DNA of 64,000 nucleotides from Bradyrhizobium icense (GCF_001693385.1 NZ_CP016428.1:3658001-3722000), one strand, 5' to 3'; positions 8,629 through 17,202 are shown, counted from the first letter of the stretch. Numbers and translations: made by a program. The notes: generated by a model not told the origin, from the sequence alone.

Positions 8629-9084
8629 ATGCCTGTTGTGCGTTATTTCCTGTTTGTCGGCGGAGTGCTGCTCGTGCTGTTGTTGGCGATCGATGCGTTC
8701 GCCCCCCAGCAGGCGGTCGTGGCCAGCCAGGCCGTTTCGTCGGTCGACAAAACCGTCGTGCGCATTCGTTCCGACCAGAAACTGCCGGAACGGGTGGTCT
8801 TTGACACCAGCCTTCCGACCATTGTTCCGCCGCCGGCCATGACCGCCCAGGCCGCTGCGCCGTCCGCGCCTGCCGTGGCCCCTGCCTCGGCCGACGCTCA
8901 GGCCCGTGCGCGGGAGACATTTGCCCAGTTCGTGCCGGCCGAGGCGAAGAAACCGGAGCCGCCGATCCAGCGCAAGCGCAAGGTGGTAAAAAGCCGTCCA
9001 GCGCCGCAGCCGTCGCAAATGCGGGTCGCGCAGCAGTCGCACTTCGGCTTCTTCGGTGGTCCGAATTGGAACAGCACTTGGTAA
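8629..9084 (+). CDS. Hypothetical membrane-anchored protein
   Basis: Unknown function, 151 residues. One N-terminal transmembrane or signal segment (YFLFVGGVLLVLLLAIDAFA, about residues 6-25) is followed by a Pro/Ala-rich linker and a basic KRKKV-type stretch. The C-terminus has several aromatic residues (HFGFFGGPNWNSTW). GGGGGGAG about 10 bases upstream supports ATG 8629 over the TTG at 8539. It converges with the gene ending at 9100. Confidence 0.65.
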   Translation: MPVVRYFLFVGGVLLVLLLAIDAFAPQQAVVASQAVSSVDKTVVRIRSDQKLPERVVFDTSLPTIVPPPAMTAQAAAPSAPAVAPASADAQARARETFAQFVPAEAKKPEPPIQRKRKVVKSRPAPQPSQMRVAQQSHFGFFGGPNWNSTW

Positions 9085-9099
9085 GCCGCGCCGCCTGAT

Positions 9100-9474
9100 T
9101 TAGCGCGGTAGCTTCGGAAGCTTATCCGCAAAACCATTATAGCAGGTCAGCCGTTCGTCTTCCTCCTTGACGAAACGACAATCATTGACGCCCTTTGCCG
9201 TCGGCGCCTTCGGTTTGGGCTGTGGCGCATAAATGGCGTCGTAGCAATTCAGGCGTTCTTTGGTCGCATCGTCGATGTCCTGGCAGGCCTGCAGCTTCTG
9301 GGCGACAGATAAGGGCTTTTCTTTTTTGCCCGCCGTCGGATTCTTCGAACCGACTACAACCAGCGGCTTGCCGCCGACCGTCGGAGGGTTGGCTTGGGCG
9401 GCCGGGGTGTTCGTTCCCTGGGCCAGCGCCGCCGCCGGATACAGGATCGCCAGCGTCAGGATGATCTTTTTCAT
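9100..9474 (-). CDS. Small exported protein with two Cys-RLxCY motifs
   Basis: A 124-residue protein with a clear signal peptide (MKKIILTLAILYPAAALAQ). The mature part carries two copies of a motif: C-Q-D-I-D-D-A-T-K-E-R-L-N-C-Y-D and C-R-F-V-K-E-E-D-E-R-L-T-C-Y-N. The pattern Cys, about eight residues, then RLxCY(D/N) is common in alphaproteobacterial exported proteins, including those linked to the VasI family, but does not give a function. The start at 9474 is fixed by the signal peptide. It begins about 55 bp from a tRNA-Arg-like fragment. Confidence 0.75.
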   Translation of the reverse strand: MKKIILTLAILYPAAALAQGTNTPAAQANPPTVGGKPLVVVGSKNPTAGKKEKPLSVAQKLQACQDIDDATKERLNCYDAIYAPQPKPKAPTAKGVNDCRFVKEEDERLTCYNGFADKLPKLPR

Positions 9475-9508
9475 ATCGAAATGTCCGAATAGCCGTAAGC
9501 TGAACAAG

Positions 9509-9556
9509 CGCCTCTGGGGGAGACTGCAACTCCCGACTCTCGGAATCGAAAATCCC
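9509..9556 (-). pseudogene. tRNA-Arg-like 3' fragment
   Basis: The 24 bases at 9528-9551 match the complete tRNA-Arg(TCG) gene of this window (22914-22990) with one difference, covering the 3' side of the anticodon loop and stem through the T stem. On the reverse strand the T stem GGGAG/CTCCC is intact but the loop reads TTGCAGT instead of TTCGAAT. No D arm or matching acceptor stem is present, so it cannot be a functional tRNA. It is probably the relic of an integration event. Confidence 0.6.
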
Positions 9557-9659
9557 GCTGTGCGCCTGCGTTCTCTAGCATCATCCCCGAGCATCTGTCT
9601 AACCTGTTGATTCAATAGCCATTCAATTGAGACCTGCGCGATGGTCCGGAGGGTGTCAG

Positions 9660-10071
9660 GGAGCTCCGCTTAACGTCCCCCGGAGCGCCGCGGCTTACGG
9701 TGGGGGGATTGCCGGCGTCTCGATGCGGCTTGAGCCTGGCGCGGGGCGCGAGTTGCTGGCACGCCACGGCCGCAGAGTGGCCTTTCGTCATCGAGAGACG
9801 CGGCACCTTCAGCGTCACTGACTGCATCGGTCATACGCCGCCGGGGTTGCCGGCGAAGAATTTCGGCCTGCCGGAGTCGGCGTTCGCAACGTTCCCGAAG
9901 GAGGAAGTGTATTTCGCGCGCGGCAAATACCGCCTGTTGGCGCAGTCGCCGCATGCGACTTATCGAGGTGGCCGCGAGTGGCGCGTCGATTCCCGCCGCT
10001 TCCCGATTGCGGAGAGCACGAAATTTCCGGATCGCGACGTGTTCATCGCCGGCAAGGATGGCTCTCGTTAG
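9660..10071 (+). pseudogene. Decayed bicupin gene, oxalate decarboxylase type
   Basis: Fragments in two forward frames reassemble to an oxalate-decarboxylase-family bicupin. One frame (about 9710-9760) gives GVSMRLEPGAGREL, the approach to the first cupin metal site. The next frame gives WHATAAEWPFVIE, the His-x-His-type metal-binding strand. A deletion follows, and then DCIGHTPPGLPAKNFGLPES and FPKEEVYFARGKYR match the inter-cupin region. GGREWRVDSRRFPI marks the start of the second cupin, after which the gene stops. A frameshift, an internal deletion and loss of most of the second cupin make it non-functional. Confidence 0.65.
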
Positions 10072-10144
10072 GAGACGGCCGCCTGCCGCACACCAGATGT
10101 CACCGATCTCGCGGTGCATCCTGTCCGTGCGGCGTTGCGCCGAT

Positions 10145-10231
10145 CTAGCGCAGGCGATAGGCGTCAAATGCGTGGGCCAGGAATATGCCGATGCTGACGA
10201 AGATGAGGAATGCCGCCACGACTTCGGTCAT
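10145..10231 (-). CDS. 28-residue single-pass membrane protein
   Basis: The ORF encodes a peptide opening MTEVVAAFLIFVSIGIFLAH, one hydrophobic helix followed by a short basic tail ending RLR. A strong ribosome site, GGAGGA, lies 6 bp before the ATG. Its ATG overlaps the stop of the ORF at 10228-10314 as ATGA, so the two are probably translationally coupled. The size resembles KdpF-type subunit peptides, but no kdp genes are nearby and the sequence does not match. Function unknown. Confidence 0.55.
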   Translation of the reverse strand: MTEVVAAFLIFVSIGIFLAHAFDAYRLR

Positions 10232-10314
10232 AGCCGTCCTCCCTGGATTGCCATGCCGGAAAGGGCACGCTTGAGGAATTCGCGATAGATGAGGTTGAGG
10301 ACCGCTACCAACAT
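10228..10314 (-). CDS. 28-residue small protein upstream of the membrane peptide
   Basis: The ORF encodes MLVAVLNLIYREFLKRALSG followed by eight more residues, an amphipathic or weakly hydrophobic helix with basic residues. The stop overlaps the next ATG as ATGA, and the ribosome site of that gene lies inside its last codons. Its own ribosome site is weak (GGGG about nine bases upstream). It may be a real small protein or a leader that couples translation to the downstream peptide. Confidence 0.4.
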   Translation of the reverse strand: MLVAVLNLIYREFLKRALSGMAIQGGRL

Positions 10315-10543
10315 GATCTAACCCCGTTGTTCGATTGGCCAGACCCTACCGGCGCTTTGTTTCCGGAGCGCTTCGCGGCGGAATAGAATGGTTTCGTCGC
10401 GCCTGCTCTCGATCACAGAATCGCGACGGAACCGGAACGATCCAAAACAAGCTCTATCAGCGATCGGCCCGCCCTTTTCTCGCCATCCTAATTCGGGAGA
10501 CGTGCGGGGCGGTGCTACGGGGCAATGTTCCCAAAGGTCCTAC

Positions 10544-11566
10544 GTGATCATCCGACATTTGCAGCAAAACGAGACGTTTAGGTCACGCCGCGCGTTCCTG
10601 CGCGGAATTGTGTCTTCGGCCAGCGCGCTTGCGCTCGGCGGATGCGCCAGTCTGGGCGCGACGGGCGCGCGCTACGATGCTTCGTCGCTCTCGGTGGAGC
10701 CGACATTGCTCGTCGCGACCACGCGCAAGCCGGCGAGCGGCGGCCGGGCGAAACCGTGGTTTGGTCCGGAGCGCGCTTCGAAGATGACCGTGGCACGGGC
10801 GAAACTGGTGCCGCCCGACGAGAATCGTTTCTCCCTCGCCGCAGCCGGACTTGGCGATTGGCGTCTCGATACGGTCGAGCCGGTATCGGGAGAGGTCGGT
10901 GATCTTCTCGGGCAAGCCAGCGGCGGCCCGGACGTGCTGATCTACGTGCACGGTTTCAAGCAGACGTTCGAGACGGCGGCGCTCGACGCTGCGCACCTCG
11001 CCGACGGCATCAGATTCCGCGGTCAGACGATGATCTTCTCCTGGCCATCCAAGGCGGGACTGTTCGATTACGACTATGACCGCGACAGTGCGATGTACTC
11101 CCGCGATGCCTTCGAGCGCGTGCTGCATTCCCTCGCCACCGCCCCGAGCGTCGGCCGCGTTCACATCGTCGCGCACAGCATGGGAACCATGCTGACCCTC
11201 GAAGGGCTGCGTCAGCTCTATGCGCGATATGGCGACAGCATTGCCGGCAAGATCGGGGCCGTGGTATTCGCCTCACCGGACATCGATATGGATGTGTTCT
11301 CTTCGGCGACCCAGAATATCGGACCACTCACCCGCAAGATTACCGTCGTCGCCTCGACGAATGATCGCGCGCTTGCGTTGTCGGGACGATTGGCCGGTGG
11401 GATGACGCGGGTCGGCGCCGCAGAGAAGGCCACTATCGAGCAACTCGGCGTGCGCGTCATCGATGCGTCCGATTCAGGCTGGGGTATCATCAACCACGAT
11501 CTGTTCCTATCCAACGCCGAGGTACGGAAGGTGATCCGCCGCTCGATCGATACCTCGGCCGCGTGA
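10544..11566 (+). CDS. Alpha/beta hydrolase of DUF900 type, lipoprotein-like export signal
   Basis: A 340-residue protein. The N-terminus has a twin-arginine pattern (SRRAFLRG) directly before a hydrophobic stretch ending in a lipobox-like ALGGC, so it may be a Tat-exported lipoprotein. The hydrolase core shows the oxyanion strand LIYVHGF, the nucleophile elbow AHSMGT (Ser in H-S-M-G), and a late aspartate and histidine (INHD region) that could complete the triad. The chosen start is GTG 10544 with AAAGG nearby; an ATG at 10388 would add 52 residues before the signal. The substrate is unknown. Confidence 0.8.
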   Translation: MIIRHLQQNETFRSRRAFLRGIVSSASALALGGCASLGATGARYDASSLSVEPTLLVATTRKPASGGRAKPWFGPERASKMTVARAKLVPPDENRFSLAAAGLGDWRLDTVEPVSGEVGDLLGQASGGPDVLIYVHGFKQTFETAALDAAHLADGIRFRGQTMIFSWPSKAGLFDYDYDRDSAMYSRDAFERVLHSLATAPSVGRVHIVAHSMGTMLTLEGLRQLYARYGDSIAGKIGAVVFASPDIDMDVFSSATQNIGPLTRKITVVASTNDRALALSGRLAGGMTRVGAAEKATIEQLGVRVIDASDSGWGIINHDLFLSNAEVRKVIRRSIDTSAA

Positions 11567-11870
11567 GCTCGCCTTCGGCGCGACGGGATCGCACGGCAAT
11601 GATGGTGCCCGTCCATCGCCGGCAAGCGGCCACCACAACGTCACGGTGTCGTCACCCATAATCTCGCCAAATTGACGGAACAATTATTCGTGGCCGGCAC
11701 GGTGGTGCCCGGTCTCGCCTCGAACTGCTCAACGCTTGAATTGCTCGACGTCCGCAACGCCGACCGGTTTTCGGCGCGCGATGCTTTGCGACTCGATCAG
11801 GGAGATATGGGCGACAGCGGGCGTTTGTCGGCGATCCAGATTGTTCAGTTGTTACAGAGGAATAAAAATC
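11567..11870. other. Intergenic region, no gene seen
   Basis: These 304 bases between the hydrolase and the small Cys protein hold no ORF with a recognisable domain or a convincing ribosome site until AGAGGA at 11856-11861, which serves the next gene. An AT-richer stretch near 11670-11695 (AATTGACGGAACAATTATTC) is the most likely promoter area. I see no repeat or RNA gene. Confidence 0.5.
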
Positions 11871-12215
11871 ATGCGTCAAGCAACATCCAAAGCCGGGACG
11901 GGTTCGAGCGCGAACCGTCAACAGGTGCTATCACTCGCGGCGGGCATCGCCTTGCTCGCGGGCGTCACCACGGCTCATGCGCAGAGCACGGGCATCGCCT
12001 CCTGCGACGACTTCCTGACCAAATACGACGCCTGCGTCGTCTCCAAGGTCCCCGAGGCACAGCGCGCGATGTACAAGACGCAGATCGACCAGACACGCAA
12101 GGCCTGGGTCGACATGGCCAAGAATCCGTCGACCAAGGCGACCATGGAAGCGACCTGCAAGCAAACCCTGGACGCGACGAAGGCCTCGCTCACGGCCTAT
12201 GGCTGCTCCTTCTGA
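11871..12215 (+). CDS. Small exported cysteine-containing protein
   Basis: A 114-residue protein with a long signal peptide (hydrophobic QQVLSLAAGIALLAGVTTAHA, cleavage likely after AHA near residue 37). The mature domain is helical with four cysteines (CDDFLTKYDAC, then CKQTL and a C-terminal YGCSF), spaced as in a disulfide-stapled helical hairpin. Similar small exported proteins are common in Bradyrhizobium with no assigned role. AGAGGA nine bases upstream supports ATG 11871; upstream frame extension lacks a signal. Confidence 0.7.
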   Translation: MRQATSKAGTGSSANRQQVLSLAAGIALLAGVTTAHAQSTGIASCDDFLTKYDACVVSKVPEAQRAMYKTQIDQTRKAWVDMAKNPSTKATMEATCKQTLDATKASLTAYGCSF

Positions 12216-12236
12216 TCGGCGCGTGCGTCGCTGAAG

Positions 12237-12263
12237 GGAGTGGCGTCGAATGGGCGCCACTCC
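12237..12263 (+). terminator. Hairpin terminator after the small Cys protein
   Basis: GGAGTGGCG at 12237-12245 pairs perfectly with CGCCACTCC at 12255-12263 over a 9-nt loop, 21 bp after the stop at 12215. Only two T residues follow, so it is a strong hairpin with a weak tail. Confidence 0.55.
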
Positions 12264-12507
12264 TTGAAGGCGGGCGGGCCGAATCGGGAGGCGCGGCCGA
12301 TGATGACGGCGTGGCGCGCTTTGCGGAACTTCGATCGAACCGACATGTGCTGCGCTCGCGCATGCTCATCTGGATTAACCTCTTGTTAACCATAACGCCC
12401 CAGCATTGCCGCTTCACAGCGAGTCGCCAAGGACCGTAGTCCGAAGGCGCGATTGACCGTTCATCTTGGGGGCGAGCAGTGCTCGCGGGGCTCCAAGGAG
12501 TAACGTC

Positions 12508-12615
12508 ATGTCATCATCTGGCGTACGCCTGCTGTCCGAATTCGTCCCGGCGATTTTCGGAGCACTTGGTTTGGGTATCCCGATTGCGGTTGCGATTATC
12601 TGGATTTGTTCCTGA
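12508..12615 (+). CDS. 35-residue membrane protein
   Basis: The ORF encodes MSSSGVRLLSEFVPAIFGAL followed by a hydrophobic helix ending AVAIIWICS. AAGGAG lies seven bases before the ATG, an optimal ribosome site, which is the main reason for calling it. One transmembrane helix with a short polar N-terminus is predicted by eye. No known family is recognised. An AT-rich stretch around 12370-12400 (TTAACC, TTGTTAACC) could hold its promoter. Confidence 0.55.
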   Translation: MSSSGVRLLSEFVPAIFGALGLGIPIAVAIIWICS

Positions 12616-12769
12616 TCGGCGTGCCCTTGTCTTCCACGGTGCCCGTCTGAAGCGGGCGCGGCGAAGCATGGGACGAAGCTAATCGTGCGTGCGGGGATCG
12701 TGATGATTTCAATAGGTCGGGATGCATCTCAACACGTGATGCGAGCGTCGAAGCAATCTCCTGAAATTC

Positions 12770-13563
12770 TTAAGCTTTTGCCAGCATCCCGTGCGAGAAA
12801 CCGGGGTAGGTCTTCAGCGTGCCGTTCGGCAGCAGCTTGATCGCCTTCAAGGCCGAAGCGGCGATCGGAACGACCTGGTCGTCCTCACCGTGCAGCACCA
12901 GCGTCGGCACGGTGATCGCCTTGAGGTCCTCGGTCTGATCAGTTTCCGAGAAGGCCTTGATGCCGTCGTAGTGCGCCTTGGCGCTGCCCATCATCCCCTG
13001 CCGCCACCAATTCTGGATCACGCCCTCATGGACCGTCGCGCCCTCGCGATTGAAGCCGTAGAACGGCCCGACGGGACGTCACGGAAGAACTGTGCACGGT
13101 TGCTGGCCAGCACCGTCCGAAAGCCGTCGAAGACCTCCATCGGTGTGCCCTCGGGGTTGTCGTCGGTCTTCAGCATCAGCGGCGGAATGGCGGCGACGAG
13201 AACGGCCTTGGCCACCCGGCCCGCCGGTTCGCCGTGTCGCGCCACGTACCGCGCGACTTCGCCGCCACCGGTGGAATGGCCGATATCAACCGCGTTCCGC
13301 AAATCCAGCGCCTTGGCGACGGCAAAGGCGTCGGCCGCGTAGTGGTCAATGTCGTGACCCTCGGCCACCTGCTCCGAGCGTCCGTGGCCGCGTCGGTCAT
13401 GCGCGACGACGCGATAGCCCTTCGACAGGAAGAACAGCATCTGCGCGTCCCAGTCATCGGAACCGAGTGGCCAGCCATGGTGAAAAACAATTGGCCGAGC
13501 GTCCTTGGGACCCCAATCCTTGTAGAAAATCTGTACGTCGTCGTCGGTGGTGACAAAGCCCAT
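12770..13563 (-). pseudogene. Non-heme chloroperoxidase-type alpha/beta hydrolase, frameshifted
   Basis: The first 170 or so codons (13563 to about 13068) give a typical cofactor-free haloperoxidase or esterase: HHGWPLGSDDW, nucleophile Ser97 in GHSTGGGE, and ARHG. After DVPSG the frame is lost near 13068; one missing base would restore FYGFNREGA and the continuation (12770-13021), which contains the triad Asp in HGEDDQVVP and the His in FSHGM. Corrected, it would be about 275 residues, the normal family length. All triad residues survive, so the break is recent or a sequencing error. Confidence 0.8.
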
Positions 13564-13621
13564 AGTATGCTCTCCTTCTTGAACATCGTGGGTGCTTCAG
13601 CGGCCCTTTTTGGATATTTGC

Positions 13622-15385
13622 CTACTTCGGCGCCGTTGTTCCGATCAGCGGCTCCGGGATGGGCTGGGTGAACAGCCGGTCCCGGCCCGACATGACATCG
13701 CCCTGCACCTGCTCGGAAAGGCGTTCGGTGTCGCGCTGACGGATGTCTTCGATTGCCTCCTCGACATCGACCTCAGCGAAACCCAATGCACGAAGCCCTT
13801 CCGCCCCCATCCGGTAAGCGGATTCGACCGTCTCGCGGATCTGATAGTCGACACCCGCCCGGATCAGCTCCGCGGCATGTCCGCGATCGTAGCTTCGCAC
13901 CAGCAGCCTCGCCTGCGGAAATTCGCGCTGCGCCAGTTCCACGATCTGCAGCGCGGCCTTCGGGTCGTCGATGCAGACCATGATCGCATCCGCTTCTGCC
14001 GCGCCCGAGTGGCGCAGGGTGTCGAGCCGGACGCCGTCGCCGAAAAAGACTTTGAACCCATATCGGCCTGCATCGCGGATCCGGTCGGGGTCCCGGTCGA
14101 TGACGGCAAGGTCGACGCCCCTTGACAGCAGAAGTTGCGAGGCGATCTGGCCGAAGCGGCCGAAGCCGATGAGGAGGATCCGCCCCTTCAGATCGCGTGC
14201 GACATCGACGCCGTCCATTGACGTCTCGCCATGCAAGAGCCGGTCGGCCGCCAGCATGAACAGCGGTGTCATGGCCATCGAGAGGATCACGACGGTGACG
14301 AACAGCGCATTTTCCCGCGCATCGATCACGCCGCCCGACGTCGCCGCGGCATAGAGCACGAAGGCGAATTCGCCGCCCTGCAGGAACATGGACGCCCGGC
14401 GCACGGCCTGATGGTTGGAACCGCCGAATAGGCGCGCCACCACATAGACCATGGCACCCTTCGCCACCGTAAACGCAGCCAGCATGGACAGCAGAAGCCG
14501 CCATTCGGCCGCGACGACGGAAAGATCGAGCGACATGCCGACGGCGAGGAAGAACAGTCCCATGAGCAGGCCACGAAACGGTTCGATGTCGCTCTCGATC
14601 TGGTGGCGGTAACTCGAGCTCGACAGCATTACGCCGGCAAGGAATGCGCCCATGGCCATCGACAGGCCGGCCGCGTCCATCAGGAGCGCCGCGCCGAGGA
14701 CCACCAGCAACGCGCCGGCCGTCAGCACCTCTCGCGTTCGTGCGCGCGCCAGCAGGGCGAAGAAGGGGTTCAGTGCCCAGCGCGACACCCCCAGCAGCGC
14801 CACCAGCGCAGCCGCTGCCAGCATGGCGTCGGTCCATCCGGCATGCCCGTGCGAGAGTGGCGACAGGAAGGCGACCACCGCCAGCAATGGCACGATCATC
14901 AAATCCTCGAACAGCAGGATCGCGACCGATTTCTGGCCTTCCGCGCTCGAAAGCTCACCTCGGTCCTGCAGCACCGACATGATGACGGCTGTCGAGGACA
15001 GAACGAAGCCGGCCCCGGCAATGAAGGCGACCGGAGCGGAAAAGCCGAAGATCGCCGCGCCTGCGAGCGCCAGGGCGACCGTCGCGCCGGCCACTTGAAC
15101 AGAGCCAAGTCCGAAGATCTGGCCACGCATCGCCCATAGTTTTTGAGGGCGCAGTTCCAATCCGATCACGAACAGGAACATCACCACCCCGAGTTCGGAG
15201 AAATGAAGAATGGACTGGGCATCGGTGATCAGGCTCAGCACCGATGGCCCGACCAGCAGACCGGAGGCGAAATAGCCCAGGACCGATCCAAGCCCGATCC
15301 GCCGGAACACCGGCACGGCGACAACCGCCGCCCCCATCAGGACGACCGCAGGTCCGATCACCTGCCCAAGGCTCGCTTCAGCCAT
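13622..15385 (-). CDS. Kef-type monovalent cation:proton antiporter (CPA2) with TrkA-N domain
   Basis: A 587-residue inner-membrane protein. About twelve hydrophobic helices fill residues 5-385, including the exchanger signature LSSTAVIMSVLQDRG and the FLFVIGLELRP segment. A cytoplasmic Rossmann-type TrkA-N domain follows (GFGRFGQIASQLLLSRG, about 410-427) and binds nucleotide. It resembles KefB/KefC, which export K+ in exchange for H+ under electrophile stress. No KefF/KefG ancillary gene is adjacent. ATG 15385 has AGAAAG eight bases upstream and is preferred to GTG 15391. Confidence 0.88.
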   Translation of the reverse strand: MAEASLGQVIGPAVVLMGAAVVAVPVFRRIGLGSVLGYFASGLLVGPSVLSLITDAQSILHFSELGVVMFLFVIGLELRPQKLWAMRGQIFGLGSVQVAGATVALALAGAAIFGFSAPVAFIAGAGFVLSSTAVIMSVLQDRGELSSAEGQKSVAILLFEDLMIVPLLAVVAFLSPLSHGHAGWTDAMLAAAALVALLGVSRWALNPFFALLARARTREVLTAGALLVVLGAALLMDAAGLSMAMGAFLAGVMLSSSSYRHQIESDIEPFRGLLMGLFFLAVGMSLDLSVVAAEWRLLLSMLAAFTVAKGAMVYVVARLFGGSNHQAVRRASMFLQGGEFAFVLYAAATSGGVIDARENALFVTVVILSMAMTPLFMLAADRLLHGETSMDGVDVARDLKGRILLIGFGRFGQIASQLLLSRGVDLAVIDRDPDRIRDAGRYGFKVFFGDGVRLDTLRHSGAAEADAIMVCIDDPKAALQIVELAQREFPQARLLVRSYDRGHAAELIRAGVDYQIRETVESAYRMGAEGLRALGFAEVDVEEAIEDIRQRDTERLSEQVQGDVMSGRDRLFTQPIPEPLIGTTAPK

Positions 15386-15501
15386 CAACACGTCTTTCTG
15401 ATCTCATGCGCGAGGCATGTCGGACTGGGCCGCAGGGTGGGGATGACGAGGCTCGATCAACCTTAGCTTTCGCGATGCATCGCTCGCCATCCCAGCTCAG
15501 T

Positions 15502-16155
15502 TCACTCTGCGGCGCGTGGAAGCGGCGTGTTGAGAAGCTGCTGCTCCCAAAGATACGCGATGCCGCTGCCGCCGAAGTGCTGGATGAGAATCTCGGTCAG
15601 CTCCTCGACATGCTCGGTGCGCGCCCAATCGCGTTGCCATTCGCCAGCGAGCGCCATCACGGTCATCACGTTCGCGCCAGCCGCGATCATTCGCTGGATG
15701 GCAACTTCGTGAGACTCCTTCGAAATCCCGCCCGACGCGTCGGTGATCACGGTCACGTCCCAGCCTCCGCCGGCGGCTTGGATCACAGGCATTGCGACGC
15801 AGACCTCGGTCCACAGGCCGGCGATGATCAGCTGCTTGCGGCCGGTCGCCTTGACGACGTTCACCACATTCTCGTCCTGCCAGGTGTTCACCCAGGTGCG
15901 ATCGATGACTTCCTGGTCCGGAAATACGTCGGTGATCTGCTTAAAGAGAAGTCCACCGCGCGCCGCGATCACGCTGGTGAGAATGGTCGGAACATTGAAG
16001 GCTTTTGCTAGCTTCGCTAGCGCGGTCGTGTTGTTGACCACAGCTTGCGGATCGTGGCTGTTCAAGTTCGCGAGCTGATAGGGCTGGTGATCAATCAGAA
16101 CGAGGACCGAGTCTTCGGGGCGAAGAAGCGAATCAAGGCCGTTGCGAAAAGCCAT
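15502..16155 (-). CDS. Isochorismatase-family hydrolase (YcaC-like)
   Basis: A 217-residue cysteine hydrolase. Asp22 in LVLIDHQ and Cys119 in GLWTEVCVA are the expected catalytic Asp and nucleophile, with ALAKLAKAFNVPTILTSV between. The sequence resembles YcaC-type octameric hydrolases more than true isochorismatase. The start at 16155 has AGGAAAGGAAG upstream and fits the family N-terminus. It is divergent from the LysR gene at 16309, which is likely its regulator. Confidence 0.85.
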   Translation of the reverse strand: MAFRNGLDSLLRPEDSVLVLIDHQPYQLANLNSHDPQAVVNNTTALAKLAKAFNVPTILTSVIAARGGLLFKQITDVFPDQEVIDRTWVNTWQDENVVNVVKATGRKQLIIAGLWTEVCVAMPVIQAAGGGWDVTVITDASGGISKESHEVAIQRMIAAGANVMTVMALAGEWQRDWARTEHVEELTEILIQHFGGSGIAYLWEQQLLNTPLPRAAE

Positions 16156-16308
16156 TACGACTTCCTTTCCTGCTGTTGTAAGCGGCATCGGGTTTTCCGG
16201 TAGGCATCCGTCAGCGGCGACGTCGCCTGGCCGCAATTTGTCGTTCCCCACCGCGATGCGGTAGTGCCATAGTTCGGTAATCTGTGTCGCGAGAAGCGGA
16301 ACGCCAGA

Positions 16309-17202
16309 ATGGAAATCGAAGATCTAGAGACATTCGTCGCAGTGGCCGATGCCGGGGGCGTATCGGCCGCCGCGCGCCGGCTCGGCGTCTCCAAGTCAAT
16401 CGTCAGTCGGCGGCTCTTTCGGGTTGAAGCGGAGCTCGGCGTCCAGCTTCTTGCACGAACGACCCGCGGCGCCGCGCTCACCGAAGCGGGAATCACGTTT
16501 AGAGATCATGCGGCTAGAGCCAGCGCCGAGATCGACACGGCCAGGGAAACGATCCTCCCGACCGGCGACCTTCGCGGCCGCCTGAGGGTTGCCATGCCGC
16601 TGACTTTCGGCCCGACCCACTTCGCCCCGGTGCTCGCGGAAATGGCGCGCCAGCACCCGCAGCTTCACATTCATACCTCCTACAGCGATCGCTTCGTCGA
16701 TCTCGTCGCAGAGGGTTTCGATTGCGCGATCCGGGGCGCCTACCTTCAGGACTCCAACCTGATCGCGAAGCGCGTCGGGCCGATCCATGGAAAGCTTGTC
16801 GCAAGCCCGGATTATATCGAAGCGCACGGGTCACCCGAGACTCTGGACGAACTCGTCACCCATCAGGCCCTCATGCAGGGGACGGAAGCCTGGCAGTTCT
16901 TGGATGGCCGCAAGATTGTTGCGGTCCAGCCGCAGGGCAGGTTCAAGGCCGACAGCGCCACGGCGCTTGCTGCCGCCGCGGCGGCAGGTCTCGGCATCGC
17001 CTGGCTCCCCGATTGCATCACACATGAATATGTGGCCTCCGGCGCGCTGGTCCCAATCATGACACGCTATCCGGTACCTCCGGGGGCCGCGTATGTCGTC
17101 CGACCGCCGGGTCAGCATCCCACGCGGAAAGTGCGGGTGCTCACCGAGATGCTAATTGAGTATTTCAAACGGAACCCGGATCTTTGGGGTCTCGACGGCT
17201 AG
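16309..17202 (+). CDS. LysR family transcriptional regulator
   Basis: A 297-residue LysR regulator. The winged helix-turn-helix occupies residues 1-60 (ETFVAVADAGGVSAAARRLG, then VSKSIVSRRLFRVE), and the effector-binding domain runs from about 88 with GRLRVAMPLTFG. The subgroup resembles those that regulate quinone, isochorismatase and pirin genes. It is divergent from the isochorismatase gene with 153 bp between the starts, the usual arrangement for LysR control of a neighbour. The effector is unknown. Confidence 0.9.
   Translation: MEIEDLETFVAVADAGGVSAAARRLGVSKSIVSRRLFRVEAELGVQLLARTTRGAALTEAGITFRDHAARASAEIDTARETILPTGDLRGRLRVAMPLTFGPTHFAPVLAEMARQHPQLHIHTSYSDRFVDLVAEGFDCAIRGAYLQDSNLIAKRVGPIHGKLVASPDYIEAHGSPETLDELVTHQALMQGTEAWQFLDGRKIVAVQPQGRFKADSATALAAAAAAGLGIAWLPDCITHEYVASGALVPIMTRYPVPPGAAYVVRPPGQHPTRKVRVLTEMLIEYFKRNPDLWGLDG

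Noticed and set aside
10145..10314. Identity of the tiny membrane peptide as KdpF
   Set aside because: The length and single helix fit, but the sequence does not resemble KdpF and no kdpABC genes are nearby.
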